Shown here: positions 7,825-15,993 of the stretch, piece after piece
Layout of the letters: each line of letters starts with the position of its first letter
Position numbering within the stretch: the stretch's first letter is position 1
Virus record (IMG/VR): IMGVR_UViG_3300025137_000266
Location: 1-25,336 of that record
DNA: 25,336 nucleotides
Source of the DNA: a virus
Reading direction: 5' to 3' (one strand)
Made by a program: the position numbers and the translations under genes
Notes under the pieces: model-generated
Told to the model about the DNA's origin: nothing
Databases searched by the model: none
Seen by the model: only the letters and a program-made list of their open reading frames with translations

Positions 7825-8610
7825 CTAGCCAATTGTGAAACTAAGTGGAGTACCACCTTCTGAGTAATTTCCAATTTCCTGTTCTAGTCTGGTCATTTCG
7901 TTTATTGCTTCATTTTTCAAAGCATCACCATTCAAAGTACCGCCACCTTGTGGCCCTGCAATCTGAGAAAATTTAGATCTGGCTTCGCCTAGTGTATATT
8001 TGGACACTGCTAATGTATACTCTCTGACCCATGGTTTTGCAAATACATCACTTAATAATATAAAGTCTGGACGATAATTGTATTGTTCTATTAAAACAGT
8101 TTCTTTGTGACGTTGTCTTCTAAAAATTGTAAGTCGTCTAGTAGGTTGATCATATTTAAAATTTATAAATCCGCCAAACATTCTTGCCACTAATTCTTGA
8201 TATCCGGCAAACATATCGTATGTGGCCAATCCGCCAATTCTTCCTGTTTGTAAAAGATACACGTTAGTATATGCTAATTCAAATGGATCAAACGATGTGC
8301 CACCTTCTGATCCTGAAGCGCCACCAACAGTTCTTCTGTATATTTTTTTTACATTCATTATTTCTGCTGGCATTACATAGGTGGTTTGATCTGGTTGTAG
8401 ATCTAGAAATCCATATGATTCTTCAACAGAATTACTTGATCTCTGTCTGAATTTATCCACTGCTGTAATAAAGGCATTTTCCAAATGTTTAGGATCAAGT
8501 TCAACTTCGATCATGCCATCGCCAAGTCTTACTTTGACATAATCGTATATTTCTTGTTTTGCCGCGTTTATTTGATTGTCTGTGGCTTCTGATAGTGCTG
8601 TGTCTGGCAT
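7825..8610 (-). CDS. 13: Neck protein gp13
   Basis: This 261-aa protein begins MPDTALSEATDNQINAAK and contains SNSVEESYGFLDLQPDQT, FELAYTNVYLLQTG, YDMFAGYQELVARMFGGF and LGEARSKFSQIAGPQGGG. It ends PLSFTIG. I recognise this as the gp13 neck protein of marine T4-likes (T4 gp13 is 309 aa). gp13 and gp14 form the head-tail connector that closes the filled head below the portal and receives the tail. The family-typical N-terminus places the start at 8610, only 5 nt after a CATAAATA box and without a ribosome site. Its usual partner gp14 is next door but on the opposite strand, which is unusual. Confidence 0.88.
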   Translation of the reverse strand: MPDTALSEATDNQINAAKQEIYDYVKVRLGDGMIEVELDPKHLENAFITAVDKFRQRSSNSVEESYGFLDLQPDQTTYVMPAEIMNVKKIYRRTVGGASGSEGGTSFDPFELAYTNVYLLQTGRIGGLATYDMFAGYQELVARMFGGFINFKYDQPTRRLTIFRRQRHKETVLIEQYNYRPDFILLSDVFAKPWVREYTLAVSKYTLGEARSKFSQIAGPQGGGTLNGDALKNEAINEMTRLEQEIGNYSEGGTPLSFTIG

Positions 8611-8615
8611 AATGT

Positions 8616-8623
8616 TATTTATG
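8616..8623 (-). promoter_or_regulatory. Late promoter box CATAAATA for gp13, leaderless
   Basis: On the minus strand the box is followed by ACATT and the gp13 ATG. T4 spacing puts +1 on the A of the ATG. No ribosome site is present. A second box lies 25 nt further upstream. Confidence 0.65.
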
Positions 8624-8647
8624 GACGTATAGGATCTGGCATTGGGA

Positions 8648-8655
8648 TATTTATA
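8648..8655 (-). promoter_or_regulatory. Second late promoter box TATAAATA upstream of gp13
   Basis: A perfect TATAAATA on the minus strand would start a gp13 transcript with about a 32-nt leader. No AAGGAG-like site lies in that leader, so its use for translation is unclear. Confidence 0.5.
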
Positions 8656-8659
8656 GGCC

Positions 8660-8667
8660 CATAAATA
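8660..8667 (+). promoter_or_regulatory. Late promoter box CATAAATA for gp14, near-leaderless
   Basis: The box is followed by AGAATA and the gp14 ATG at 8674, giving a predicted 1-nt leader. The gp14 start is fixed by its conserved N-terminus. This makes it one of the best cases for leaderless translation here. Confidence 0.7.
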
Positions 8668-8673
8668 AGAATA

Positions 8674-9825
8674 ATGCCTAGGTTGTCTCTATTCAAACCC
8701 GAAAAAGGAAATGATTACACATTCCAAGATCGAAATATTTCTGAAATGTTTCAGATTGGCGGCACAGATGCCTACATTCACAAGTACGTATCTCCAGTTG
8801 ATCAAGGTGAACTTAATGACGCATCACAGCCTCAACGCTCTGGAGATTCACTCAACGAATTAGCAATTCAAGACATGTTGCTTTTGGAAAATAGAGACCG
8901 CAAATACGAGCCAGATGTGTATCACACTCGAGTAATTTACAATGTGTCTGACATAGATTTTGATCTGTCTCAGTTTGGATTATTTTTACAAAATGATCAA
9001 CTGTTTATGACCTTTCATATCAAAGACATTGTTGAAGCGTTAGGAAGAAAAATTATGTCTGGTGATGTAATTGAATTACCACATCTAAAAGATGATCATT
9101 CTCTAGATGAAACAGACACAGAAGCATTGAAAAGATATTATGTAGTTGAAGACGTATCCAGATCAGCTGAAGGGTATTCTAAAACATGGTGGCCACATCT
9201 GTACAGGGTAAGAGTAAAAGGAATCACAGACGCACAAGAGTTTAGAGATATACTTGGCGACAAGGATGAAAATGTATCACAAAAAACTAGAGACAAAGAT
9301 ATAGAAATTAACACAGCAGTGGTCGACCAAGCAGAATCAGATGCACCTCAGTCTGGCTACAACACAAAACAATTACATGTGATGCCTACAGATGAAGAAG
9401 GAAAAGTTGCACTAGTCACAGTAGACGATGATGATTTACTAACAGACACAGGACATATAAATGTTGACAAAGTGTATCAAACACCTCAAGCCAATGGCTA
9501 TCTAGAAGGTTATCTCACAGGAGATGGGATTCCAGCCAATGGAGAAACCTATACAGCGGCTACAACATTTCCGGCCAATCCAGTTGTAGGAATGTTTGTA
9601 CTACGTACTGATTATGCACCAAATAGATTGTTTAGATATGATGGGAAAAGATTTGTGAAAATAGAAGATAACGTAAGACAGACAATGACACAGAGCAGTA
9701 CCAGAAACACACAGAAAACTGGCTTTATCAACAACAACAACACCACTACACTTGCTGACGGATCATCAACTACGCCTGAACGTGTAGCACTTAGCAAGTT
9801 GTTAAAACCACAGGCGGATAATTAA
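8674..9825 (+). CDS. 14: Neck protein gp14
   Basis: The 383-aa protein starts MPRLSLFKPEKGNDYTF and carries FDLSQFGLFLQNDQLFMTFH, IMSGDVIELPHLKDD and WWPHLYRVR, the signature of gp14 neck proteins in marine T4-likes (T4 gp14 is 256 aa). With gp13 it builds the neck on which the tail docks. The N-terminal domain spans about residues 1-200. A linker follows, and then a C-terminal domain with NRLFRYDGKRFVKIED (about 317-332) and a Thr/Asn-rich tail, which account for the extra length. The ATG lies 6 nt after a late promoter box. The stop overlaps the gp15 start as TAATG. The gene is divergent from gp13 instead of co-directional. Confidence 0.9.
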   Translation: MPRLSLFKPEKGNDYTFQDRNISEMFQIGGTDAYIHKYVSPVDQGELNDASQPQRSGDSLNELAIQDMLLLENRDRKYEPDVYHTRVIYNVSDIDFDLSQFGLFLQNDQLFMTFHIKDIVEALGRKIMSGDVIELPHLKDDHSLDETDTEALKRYYVVEDVSRSAEGYSKTWWPHLYRVRVKGITDAQEFRDILGDKDENVSQKTRDKDIEINTAVVDQAESDAPQSGYNTKQLHVMPTDEEGKVALVTVDDDDLLTDTGHINVDKVYQTPQANGYLEGYLTGDGIPANGETYTAATTFPANPVVGMFVLRTDYAPNRLFRYDGKRFVKIEDNVRQTMTQSSTRNTQKTGFINNNNTTTLADGSSTTPERVALSKLLKPQADN

Positions 9826-11306
9826 TGGACCACTTTTATGACGGGCAGGTAAGAAGATACATTTTACAATTTATAAGAATGATGTCTAATTTTTCCTATA
9901 TCACAGGAAAAAATTCTAAAGGTGCCAGTGAGACTTTGCAGGTACCTGTGAAGTATGGAGACATGTCAAGACAGGTTGCACAAATTATTAAGAAAGGCTC
10001 TGAAAATACTTTAATAGCCGCACCACAAATTTCCTGTTATATTACAAATTTTGCATATGATAGAGATAGAATGCAGAATCCTTATCATATTGATAAAACA
10101 AATATTCGTGAAAGAGAATTTGACGATGCAACACAAACTTATACAGGAGCACCAGGCCAGTCTCATACCATCGAAAGAATTATGCCTACACCATTTGAAT
10201 TAACATTCAACGCAGATATTTTTACTACTAATACAGATCAAAAATTACAAATACTAGAACAAATACTAGTATTGTTCAATCCTTCTTTAGAATTACAAAC
10301 CACTGACAATTTTTTGGATTGGACTTCGTTAAGTTTTGTAGAAATAACTAATATTCTTTACACATCAAGAGCAATACCATCAGGTATAGCAGATGACATT
10401 GATGTTGCAACATTAACATTTAGAACACCGATATGGTTATCACCACCTGCTAAGGTTAAAAAGTTAGGCGTTATTACAAATATCATTACATCAATGTTTG
10501 CTGATGATGGTGGGGAAAATACTCTAGAGGAGATGCTAGGCGAATCACTGTCAAGACAAATAACTACTCCAGGCAATTATGCTGTGCTGTTACTGGGCAA
10601 TAGAATGACACTGTTAGGAGAAGCGGGAAATGGTCTCACAACTCATGCTGACAACCGACAAAACAAAGCATTTGAATCGCAATCACAGTATGGCACAAAG
10701 ATCAATTGGCACAAACTAGAAGCACTGTATTCAAAAACAATACTAGGAGGCGCATCTCAAGTAAAACTACAACAATCAGCGACAAATATAAATGGCGATG
10801 ACATTATAGTAAATGTAACTGGCACAGTGGCCATTGATCCACAAGACGAAACAACACTGCTGTTCACTGTTGACGTTGACACAGTACCAACTAACACAAT
10901 GAATGCTGTTGATGCGGTAATAAATCCATTAACTTTTAATCCAGTAAATGCACCAAATGGCACAAGATATTTGCTGACGGAATCTATTGGTAGTGCAAAG
11001 GATGACTCAACTGTTAATGTAGGGCCAAGTGCTTGGGGCAACCTTATTGCAAATGCAAATGACATCGTAGAAAAAGTCGGCAATATTTTTGTTGTAGACT
11101 TTAATGCTGATTTCGATGATGGGTCTACGCAATTACTTAGAGGCAATTTAGATTCTTCATCACTAGGTGACAGCACTTTCAATCAAGTGCATTATGTCAC
11201 TAACCTAACAAGTGGTATTCAATACAAGTGGTTGCCTGAAAACAGCATGTGGGTCAAATCATATGAAGGTTTTTATGAACCAGGCACTTGGACTATTGAA
11301 TTTTAG
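9825..11306 (+). CDS. 15: Tail sheath stabilizer / tail completion protein gp15
   Basis: The N-terminus DHFYDGQVRRYILQFIRMM, then VPVKYGDMSRQVAQIIKKGSENT, TPFELTFNADIFTTNTDQK and ILVLFNPSLELQTTDN, identify gp15. It caps the finished tail at the head-proximal end and holds the last sheath ring for joining to gp13/gp14. T4 gp15 is 272 aa. This one is 493 aa because of a C-terminal extension (from about residue 290) ending in TNLTSGIQYKWLPENSMWVK, a feature I recall from cyanophage gp15. The gene is coupled to gp14 by a TAATG overlap and followed 16 nt later by the Nudix gene. Confidence 0.9.
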   Translation: MDHFYDGQVRRYILQFIRMMSNFSYITGKNSKGASETLQVPVKYGDMSRQVAQIIKKGSENTLIAAPQISCYITNFAYDRDRMQNPYHIDKTNIREREFDDATQTYTGAPGQSHTIERIMPTPFELTFNADIFTTNTDQKLQILEQILVLFNPSLELQTTDNFLDWTSLSFVEITNILYTSRAIPSGIADDIDVATLTFRTPIWLSPPAKVKKLGVITNIITSMFADDGGENTLEEMLGESLSRQITTPGNYAVLLLGNRMTLLGEAGNGLTTHADNRQNKAFESQSQYGTKINWHKLEALYSKTILGGASQVKLQQSATNINGDDIIVNVTGTVAIDPQDETTLLFTVDVDTVPTNTMNAVDAVINPLTFNPVNAPNGTRYLLTESIGSAKDDSTVNVGPSAWGNLIANANDIVEKVGNIFVVDFNADFDDGSTQLLRGNLDSSSLGDSTFNQVHYVTNLTSGIQYKWLPENSMWVKSYEGFYEPGTWTIEF

Positions 11307-11309
11307 AGT

Positions 11310-11317
11310 ATAAAATA
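11310..11317 (+). promoter_or_regulatory. Late-promoter-like box ATAAAATA for the Nudix gene
   Basis: The sequence TATAAAATA (11309-11317) is a TATAAATA box with one extra A. It sits 5 nt before the Nudix ATG at 11323, so the geometry matches the near-leaderless promoters elsewhere in the window. Confidence 0.45.
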
Positions 11318-11322
11318 CTTGT

Positions 11323-11745
11323 ATGAGTGAAATAATTTGTTCTGGCTGTCTGTTCTATGCCAAACTTACAAAAAGATTTTTGTTTCTGAGTCGTTCAGCA
11401 AAACAAAAAGGCACATGGGGCATGGTTGGTGGGAAATCCATTGATACTGAAACTCCATGGCAAGGACTCCAAAGAGAGATTGTTGAAGAGGTTGGCTTTG
11501 CGCCTACAATCTTAAAAACAATACCTTTAGAATTATTTGTATCCAAAGACACTAAATTCAAGTTTCATACCTTTGTATGTGTAGTAGATCAAGAATTTAC
11601 GCCCAGACTGAACCAAGAGCACTCAGGATATGCTTGGGTGTCTATGAATGCATGGCCACTGCCTCTGCATGAAGGTGTTAGAAAAACTTTACAAAACAAA
11701 CAGATTAAAACTAAATTGCAAACTATTTTAGACTTGATAGTCTAA
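11323..11745 (+). CDS. Nudix hydrolase
   Basis: A perfect Nudix box GX5EX7REUXEEXGU is visible: Gly37, Glu43 and REIVEEVGF at 51-59. The 140-aa length fits a single-domain enzyme. Nudix hydrolases cleave nucleoside diphosphates linked to another group, such as oxidised dNTPs, ADP-ribose, Ap4A or RNA caps; the substrate cannot be read from the sequence. T4 has NudE, and marine T4-likes often carry MutT-like genes. The gene follows gp15 by 16 nt behind a TATAAAATA box and has no ribosome site. Its stop codon abuts the stop of the convergent fibre gene with no gap (TAA then TTA), and a 7-bp hairpin covers its last codons. Confidence 0.9.
   Translation: MSEIICSGCLFYAKLTKRFLFLSRSAKQKGTWGMVGGKSIDTETPWQGLQREIVEEVGFAPTILKTIPLELFVSKDTKFKFHTFVCVVDQEFTPRLNQEHSGYAWVSMNAWPLPLHEGVRKTLQNKQIKTKLQTILDLIV
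11728..11745. other. Hairpin at the convergent gene junction (TTAGACT-TGAT-AGTCTAA)
   Basis: A perfect 7-bp inverted repeat with a 4-nt loop covers the last codons and stop of the Nudix gene. No T-run follows on either strand, so it is not a standard terminator. It may stabilise 3' ends or impede read-through. Confidence 0.4.
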
Positions 11746-14700
11746 TTACATCATTGTGATCATGATGTCGATGACATCATTGCCGGCAGTATCTTTACTC
11801 TCTAATGCTTTACCTATCACTGTACCAATAGATGGATTTGCTTCTGCTCTGGCTCTTCCGTTGCCTGCAGATACCAATAAGTCTCCTGGATTGATTGTGC
11901 CAGTCACTTTGCAAGGAACACGTCCAGTCATTGCTAGTTTTACACCAACTGCACCTTCATTTAAAAGGAAGCCTGGTTCTGTGGATATAACACCTGCAAC
12001 AGATGCATGAGCATCTTCATTGCACTTGCCAACTTTTTTGTTGCCGGTAAAATGCACAACATCCCCTGGTTCTAGATTGGTCTCGTCTGTTGGAAATATC
12101 TCAGCCAAGTCAGCATATTGTGCCTGTGTCACAGTACCAGTTATTGTACCTGAGACTCTCAATGCTTCATTTATCAATATTTCTGCAGAGTCAGTTGATT
12201 GAATTATGTTTACGTCTAGCACAGTGGTAACCAAACTGGTACAACTGGCAATCACAGTACCGCCTGATGTGATTGTTAAGTTTGTGTCATCCCCTTCAAT
12301 TTTCTCACCAGCACCAAATACTAAACCAACACTGGTTGGAAGGTGTACATCTGTAGTTGCTGAAAGATTAATTTTTGCACCTGAGTCAATGGTTAAGTCT
12401 GTACCGTCAGATGCTATTTTTTCATTAGCATCAACAAATTGAATTGGTATTCCACTTGGTACAACAACTGCGGCCGCGGCACTCAAATTAATATTGTTGC
12501 CTGCTATTGTAAGGTCTGTACCATCACCTTCTATCTTCTCGCCATCATTGCCAAAAGTCAAACCAATATTGGCAGGTATGTTTATGTCGCCATTTGCACC
12601 TACTGTGATATTCAAGTCAGTGCCGTCTGATTCAATTTTTTCTGCTGTTGCAAAAGTTAATCCTTTACTTGCGGGTATGTTAACGTCTGCTGTTGGTGAT
12701 AGGTTAATATTATTTCCAGTTATGGTTAAGTCAGTGCCATCACCTTCAATTTTTTCTCCGTCATCACCGAAAGTTATACCAATACTTGCTGGTATATTGA
12801 TGTCACCACCTGATCCAACTGTAATAGTCAAGTCAGTACCATCTGATTCTATTTTTTCTGTTGTTGCAAAGGTCAATCCTTTACTTGCGGGTATGTTTAC
12901 ATCTGCTGTTGGTGATAGGTTAATGTTGTTACCAGTTATGGTTAAGTCAGTGCCATCACCTTCAATTTTTTCTGCATCGTCGCCAAAAGTTAAACCAATA
13001 CTTGCTGGTATGTTGATGTCACCACCTGACCCAACTGCAAAAGTAATGTCTGTGCCGTCACCTGATATACTTTCTTCAGCGGCACCTAGTTGTAGTTGTT
13101 TACTTGCCGCAATCTTCAGTGCTGATACATCGCCATCTAATCTAAACACCTCAGTGGCAGCCCCGCCATCATTCACAGTGAATATTAAATCTTTGTCCGA
13201 AGTTGAATTGGCCACAGTCACATCACCACTTGATTGTGTGGCTGTAAATCCTGAAGTCAATGTAAATGCTGTACCAGTAATTGTTCCACCACCAATTGTA
13301 CCTGTGGTTACTAAATTTTCATTGTCGAAGGAAATAGCACCTGTACTGTTCGTAATAGTTGCCGCATTAATAGTTGTTGTACCACCAATCACAGTAGTAC
13401 CGGTTACACTAGTGCCTTCAAGACTTGCAACTATTGTGGCCTGTGAACTATCTGTTACTGATGTTGCTGTTGCAACAGAGTCTGATAATACTGCTTTGAA
13501 TTTATCATCGCCTTCGTTCCAGTAAAACACTGCGGCGTTTCCTGCTGATCCACGTTGAATGAATATACCAGCATCAACATCCGCACCGCCGGAGTTAGTT
13601 TTGTTTAATTCTATAAGTGCATCTGCAACTTCCAAACTTGTTGTGTTCACTGATGTTGTGGTACCTGACACTGTCAAGTTGCCGCCTATTTGTGCATCGC
13701 CACCAACTTCAATGTTGCCAGTCATGCCTAAGTTTCTAATTGTGTCTATGTCGATATCACCGTCTGCTACAAGTGCTTTGTTGGCTGCCGCTGTGCCGTT
13801 TGTGATGCCATCTATTTTTTCAAGATCAGTTTCATTCATATCAGCCGATCCAATAATGAACGATCCTGTTGCTGTTACATTTCTAAATCCTGCTATGTCT
13901 TTGTTAGAGTCAGCAACAACTGCTTTTGATGCCGCCACAGTTCCATTTGTGATGCCGTCTAATTTTTCCAAATCAGTTTCATTAATATCTGCTGATCCAA
14001 TTATAAATGAACCACCTGATGTGACACTGCCTGATGATGTAATTGCACCTGATGTAATTGTACCTGATGTAATTGTGCTGTTGGTTGTAAATGCACCATT
14101 TGCAAACAGTGCTCCTGATATGTTTACTGCATCAGCAATCTGAATTCCAGTTGAGTCATCGGAAGATATTTCATTAATTTTTATAGTTTGGAAGTCGCCA
14201 GTGGCCGCTGTAATTGTGCCAAGTGTGCCAATATCTTTTGACCCATCTACCACAAGTGCTTTATTAGCTGCCGCTGTGCCGTTTGTGATGCCATCTATTT
14301 TTTCGAGATCAGTTTCATTAATATCTGCTGATCCAATGATGAACGAACTGCCTGATGTAATACTGCTTGACGATGTAATTGCACCTGATGTGACAGTACT
14401 GTTGGTGCTGAATGCTCCGTTTGCAAACAGTGCGCCTGATATGTTTACTGCTTCATCTATTTGCAGTGCAGTTGAATCATCTGATTTAATTGTGCCTGCT
14501 ATTATTAGATTATCATTGATTACAATACCTGTGGAATCTTCAGAAGAAATAGAATTCACTGTGGTGATATCTCCATCCATAGCAATGGTCAACACACCAG
14601 TGGATGCAGTTGAAGTGCTTATTCCGTTACCACCTGAAATCTGTAGCACGTCAGTGCCGCCTTGTAGGTATAATCCCACTGAGTCGTCTCCCGACACTTT

Positions 14701-14865
14701 GAAAATTGTTTCTGAAGCAAGTGCGGCTCTAGAGCCTCCTGCGTTGGTACCATCATGCACAACTAATCTATCATCGGTTGTATCAACAGTGATCTCACCC
14801 ACTGCTCCTGTAAATGCATTATTCTGTGCTGTGGTTCCTCTTCTGAATTGGACTGTTGTTGGCAT
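11746..14865 (-). CDS. Large repeat-rich tail fibre / appendage protein with Mtd-like N-terminus
   Basis: The 1039-aa protein starts MPTTVQFRRGTTAQ and GEITVDTTDDRLVVHDG (residues 1-45), the form of the N-terminal domain of phage tropism-determinant and fibre proteins. Three copies of an SFIIGSADINETDLEK-type repeat follow (about 174-222, 287-335, 335-384). Then comes a beta-repeat shaft of EKIEGDGTDLTI and NIPASIGLTF units with a 72-residue period (about 600-860), and a C-terminal domain starting AQYADLAEIFPTDE (915 on) with GRVPCKVTG and GDLLVSAGNG. I recall this tail end from marine phage fibres, where it may fold or trimerise the tip. A distal host-binding role is inferred. An AATAAATA box overlapping the upstream stop lies 4 nt before the ATG. 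There is no ribosome site. Confidence 0.8.
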   Translation of the reverse strand: MPTTVQFRRGTTAQNNAFTGAVGEITVDTTDDRLVVHDGTNAGGSRAALASETIFKVSGDDSVGLYLQGGTDVLQISGGNGISTSTASTGVLTIAMDGDITTVNSISSEDSTGIVINDNLIIAGTIKSDDSTALQIDEAVNISGALFANGAFSTNSTVTSGAITSSSSITSGSSFIIGSADINETDLEKIDGITNGTAAANKALVVDGSKDIGTLGTITAATGDFQTIKINEISSDDSTGIQIADAVNISGALFANGAFTTNSTITSGTITSGAITSSGSVTSGGSFIIGSADINETDLEKLDGITNGTVAASKAVVADSNKDIAGFRNVTATGSFIIGSADMNETDLEKIDGITNGTAAANKALVADGDIDIDTIRNLGMTGNIEVGGDAQIGGNLTVSGTTTSVNTTSLEVADALIELNKTNSGGADVDAGIFIQRGSAGNAAVFYWNEGDDKFKAVLSDSVATATSVTDSSQATIVASLEGTSVTGTTVIGGTTTINAATITNSTGAISFDNENLVTTGTIGGGTITGTAFTLTSGFTATQSSGDVTVANSTSDKDLIFTVNDGGAATEVFRLDGDVSALKIAASKQLQLGAAEESISGDGTDITFAVGSGGDINIPASIGLTFGDDAEKIEGDGTDLTITGNNINLSPTADVNIPASKGLTFATTEKIESDGTDLTITVGSGGDINIPASIGITFGDDGEKIEGDGTDLTITGNNINLSPTADVNIPASKGLTFATAEKIESDGTDLNITVGANGDINIPANIGLTFGNDGEKIEGDGTDLTIAGNNINLSAAAAVVVPSGIPIQFVDANEKIASDGTDLTIDSGAKINLSATTDVHLPTSVGLVFGAGEKIEGDDTNLTITSGGTVIASCTSLVTTVLDVNIIQSTDSAEILINEALRVSGTITGTVTQAQYADLAEIFPTDETNLEPGDVVHFTGNKKVGKCNEDAHASVAGVISTEPGFLLNEGAVGVKLAMTGRVPCKVTGTINPGDLLVSAGNGRARAEANPSIGTVIGKALESKDTAGNDVIDIMITMM
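11762..11780. other. Second hairpin (ATGATGTC-GAT-GACATCAT) at fibre gene 3' end
   Basis: A perfect 8-bp inverted repeat with a 3-nt loop lies in the codons for the last residues (VIDIMITM) of the 1039-aa fibre protein, 16 bp from the Nudix hairpin. No T-run follows on either strand. Confidence 0.4.
12286..13074 (-). repeat. Tandem shaft repeats, 216-bp period, in the fibre gene
   Basis: The segment encodes alternating EKIEGDGTDLTI and NIPASxGLTF units. Nearly identical DNA recurs at an offset of 216 bp (for example TGTTGGTGAT at 12691 and 12907), equal to 72 codons made of 33- and 39-residue sub-units. The two central copies are best conserved and the flanking ones decay. These look like beta-structured fibre shaft repeats. 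Confidence 0.8.
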
Positions 14866-14869
14866 CGTA

Positions 14870-14877
14870 TATTTATT
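14870..14877 (-). promoter_or_regulatory. Late promoter box AATAAATA before the 1039-aa fibre gene
   Basis: The minus-strand box overlaps the stop of the 366-aa gene and lies only 4 nt before the ATG, the shortest gap in the set. The T4 rule would start the mRNA inside the ATG, so initiation must shift by about 1 nt or the box serves a read-through context. Confidence 0.5.
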
Positions 14878-15976
14878 AAGCTCCTACGTGACTCTCAGTT
14901 AAAGCCAAATCTGTAGTGGTTATACTACCAATAGGTTCCATACAGTCATACACTGTTTGTACACCTACACCAAATGCATCTGTGGCTGCTGTGTCACCAA
15001 CTGCGGCATCATTGTCTTGAAAATCTGTGGCTGTAGAGTCATCTGATAAAGGAAATTCTGATTGTGTTGACAGCGGAAAGCCTGATTTTGAAAAATTTTC
15101 CTCTACAAAAGACACAGTAGTTACATCATCTCCAGTGACAGGAGTTTCACTTTGTGTGATTTTTCCTAACACATTAATAGAATCTTCTACCTGTATGCCT
15201 GTGGATGCATCTGCTCTGATAGGGCCACCAACTGTGATGCCATCGTTAAACAGCACACTGGTTGAATCAGCAGATGAAATGGTTTCTGTAACCAAACTGG
15301 ATGAAGTCAGTATGCCAGAAGCAGTAACATTTCTTAAACTTGTAACATCGATGTTGCCGTCAGCAACCACTGCTTTGTTCGCGGCAGCTGTGCCATTTGT
15401 GATGCTATCAAGTTTTTCTAAATCAGTTTCATTTATATCTGCGTTGCCTATGATGAAAGATGTACCTGCTGTGATACTACCTGTGGCCACAGTAGCGGCT
15501 GATGTGATAGTGCCTGCGGCAGTGATGCCGTCATCAGTAATAATATTACCGCTGGAAGTGATTAAGCCTGTAACATTTACACTGTCTTCGATTTGAATAG
15601 CAGTTGATCCGTCTGCTTTAAGCGGCCCTGCTATTATCAAAGCATCGTTAATTAAAATGCCTGCGGAATCTTGAGATGTAATAATGTTTGTGTCTATTTG
15701 ATTGGCGCTTAACACACCTGATATATTCAAATCATCTTGTACTTGAACACCAGTTGAATCTGTAGATGCAATTACATCTATGTCACCTTGATCAGCAAAT
15801 TCTAACCCATTACCTGCAGAGTTTACACGTAATACTTGGCCAACACCGCCGATTGTGAGTGCTGAACCAGTGCCACCATTTGATAAAGGAATTGTCTCAC
15901 CAGATTGAAATTCTCCTAAACCAGTGGCAACGTTGTCTGCGTCGAATACAACTCTGATTGGGGTTTTATCTGCCAT
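14876..15976 (-). CDS. Repeat-rich virion fibre-like protein (366 aa)
   Basis: No enzymatic domain is visible. The N-terminus (about residues 1-65) contains PLSNGGTGSALTIGGVGQVL, a motif common at the base of phage fibre proteins. The body (66-285) is built from DST(G/A)-type repeats such as STDSTGVQVQDDLNISG and one TSFIIGNADINETDLEKLDS repeat (172-221) that also occurs three times in the next gene. The C-terminal 80 residues are acidic and unique. Shared modules and position point to a fibre or appendage component, perhaps co-assembling with the 1039-aa protein. The TATAAATA box 6 nt before the ATG implies a near-leaderless mRNA. No ribosome site is present. Confidence 0.75.
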   Translation of the reverse strand: MADKTPIRVVFDADNVATGLGEFQSGETIPLSNGGTGSALTIGGVGQVLRVNSAGNGLEFADQGDIDVIASTDSTGVQVQDDLNISGVLSANQIDTNIITSQDSAGILINDALIIAGPLKADGSTAIQIEDSVNVTGLITSSGNIITDDGITAAGTITSAATVATGSITAGTSFIIGNADINETDLEKLDSITNGTAAANKAVVADGNIDVTSLRNVTASGILTSSSLVTETISSADSTSVLFNDGITVGGPIRADASTGIQVEDSINVLGKITQSETPVTGDDVTTVSFVEENFSKSGFPLSTQSEFPLSDDSTATDFQDNDAAVGDTAATDAFGVGVQTVYDCMEPIGSITTTDLALTESHVGA

Positions 15977-15982
15977 GAATAA

Positions 15983-15990
15983 TATTTATA
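15983..15990 (-). promoter_or_regulatory. Late promoter TATAAATA for the 366-aa gene, near-leaderless
   Basis: A perfect minus-strand TATAAATA is followed by TTATTC and the ATG at 15976, predicting a 1-nt leader. It is one of the cleanest examples of the spacing rule in this window. Confidence 0.7.
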
Positions 15991-15993
15991 GAA

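Noticed and set aside
12286-13074. Regular repeats that might be read as a CRISPR array
   Set aside because: The repeats are long, in frame and imperfect, encode protein shaft units and have no unique spacers.
12494-13525. Long plus-strand open frame (343 codons) opposite the fibre gene
   Set aside because: It is the antisense shadow of the repeat shaft: Val/Pro/Ser-rich, mirrors the 216-bp repeat, has no ribosome site or late box, and the minus-strand protein has clear domains.
13559-14902. Further long plus-strand frames opposite the fibre genes
   Set aside because: Same antisense effect of low-complexity coding sequence; their Ser/Pro/Val composition mirrors Asp/Gly/Thr codons on the other strand.
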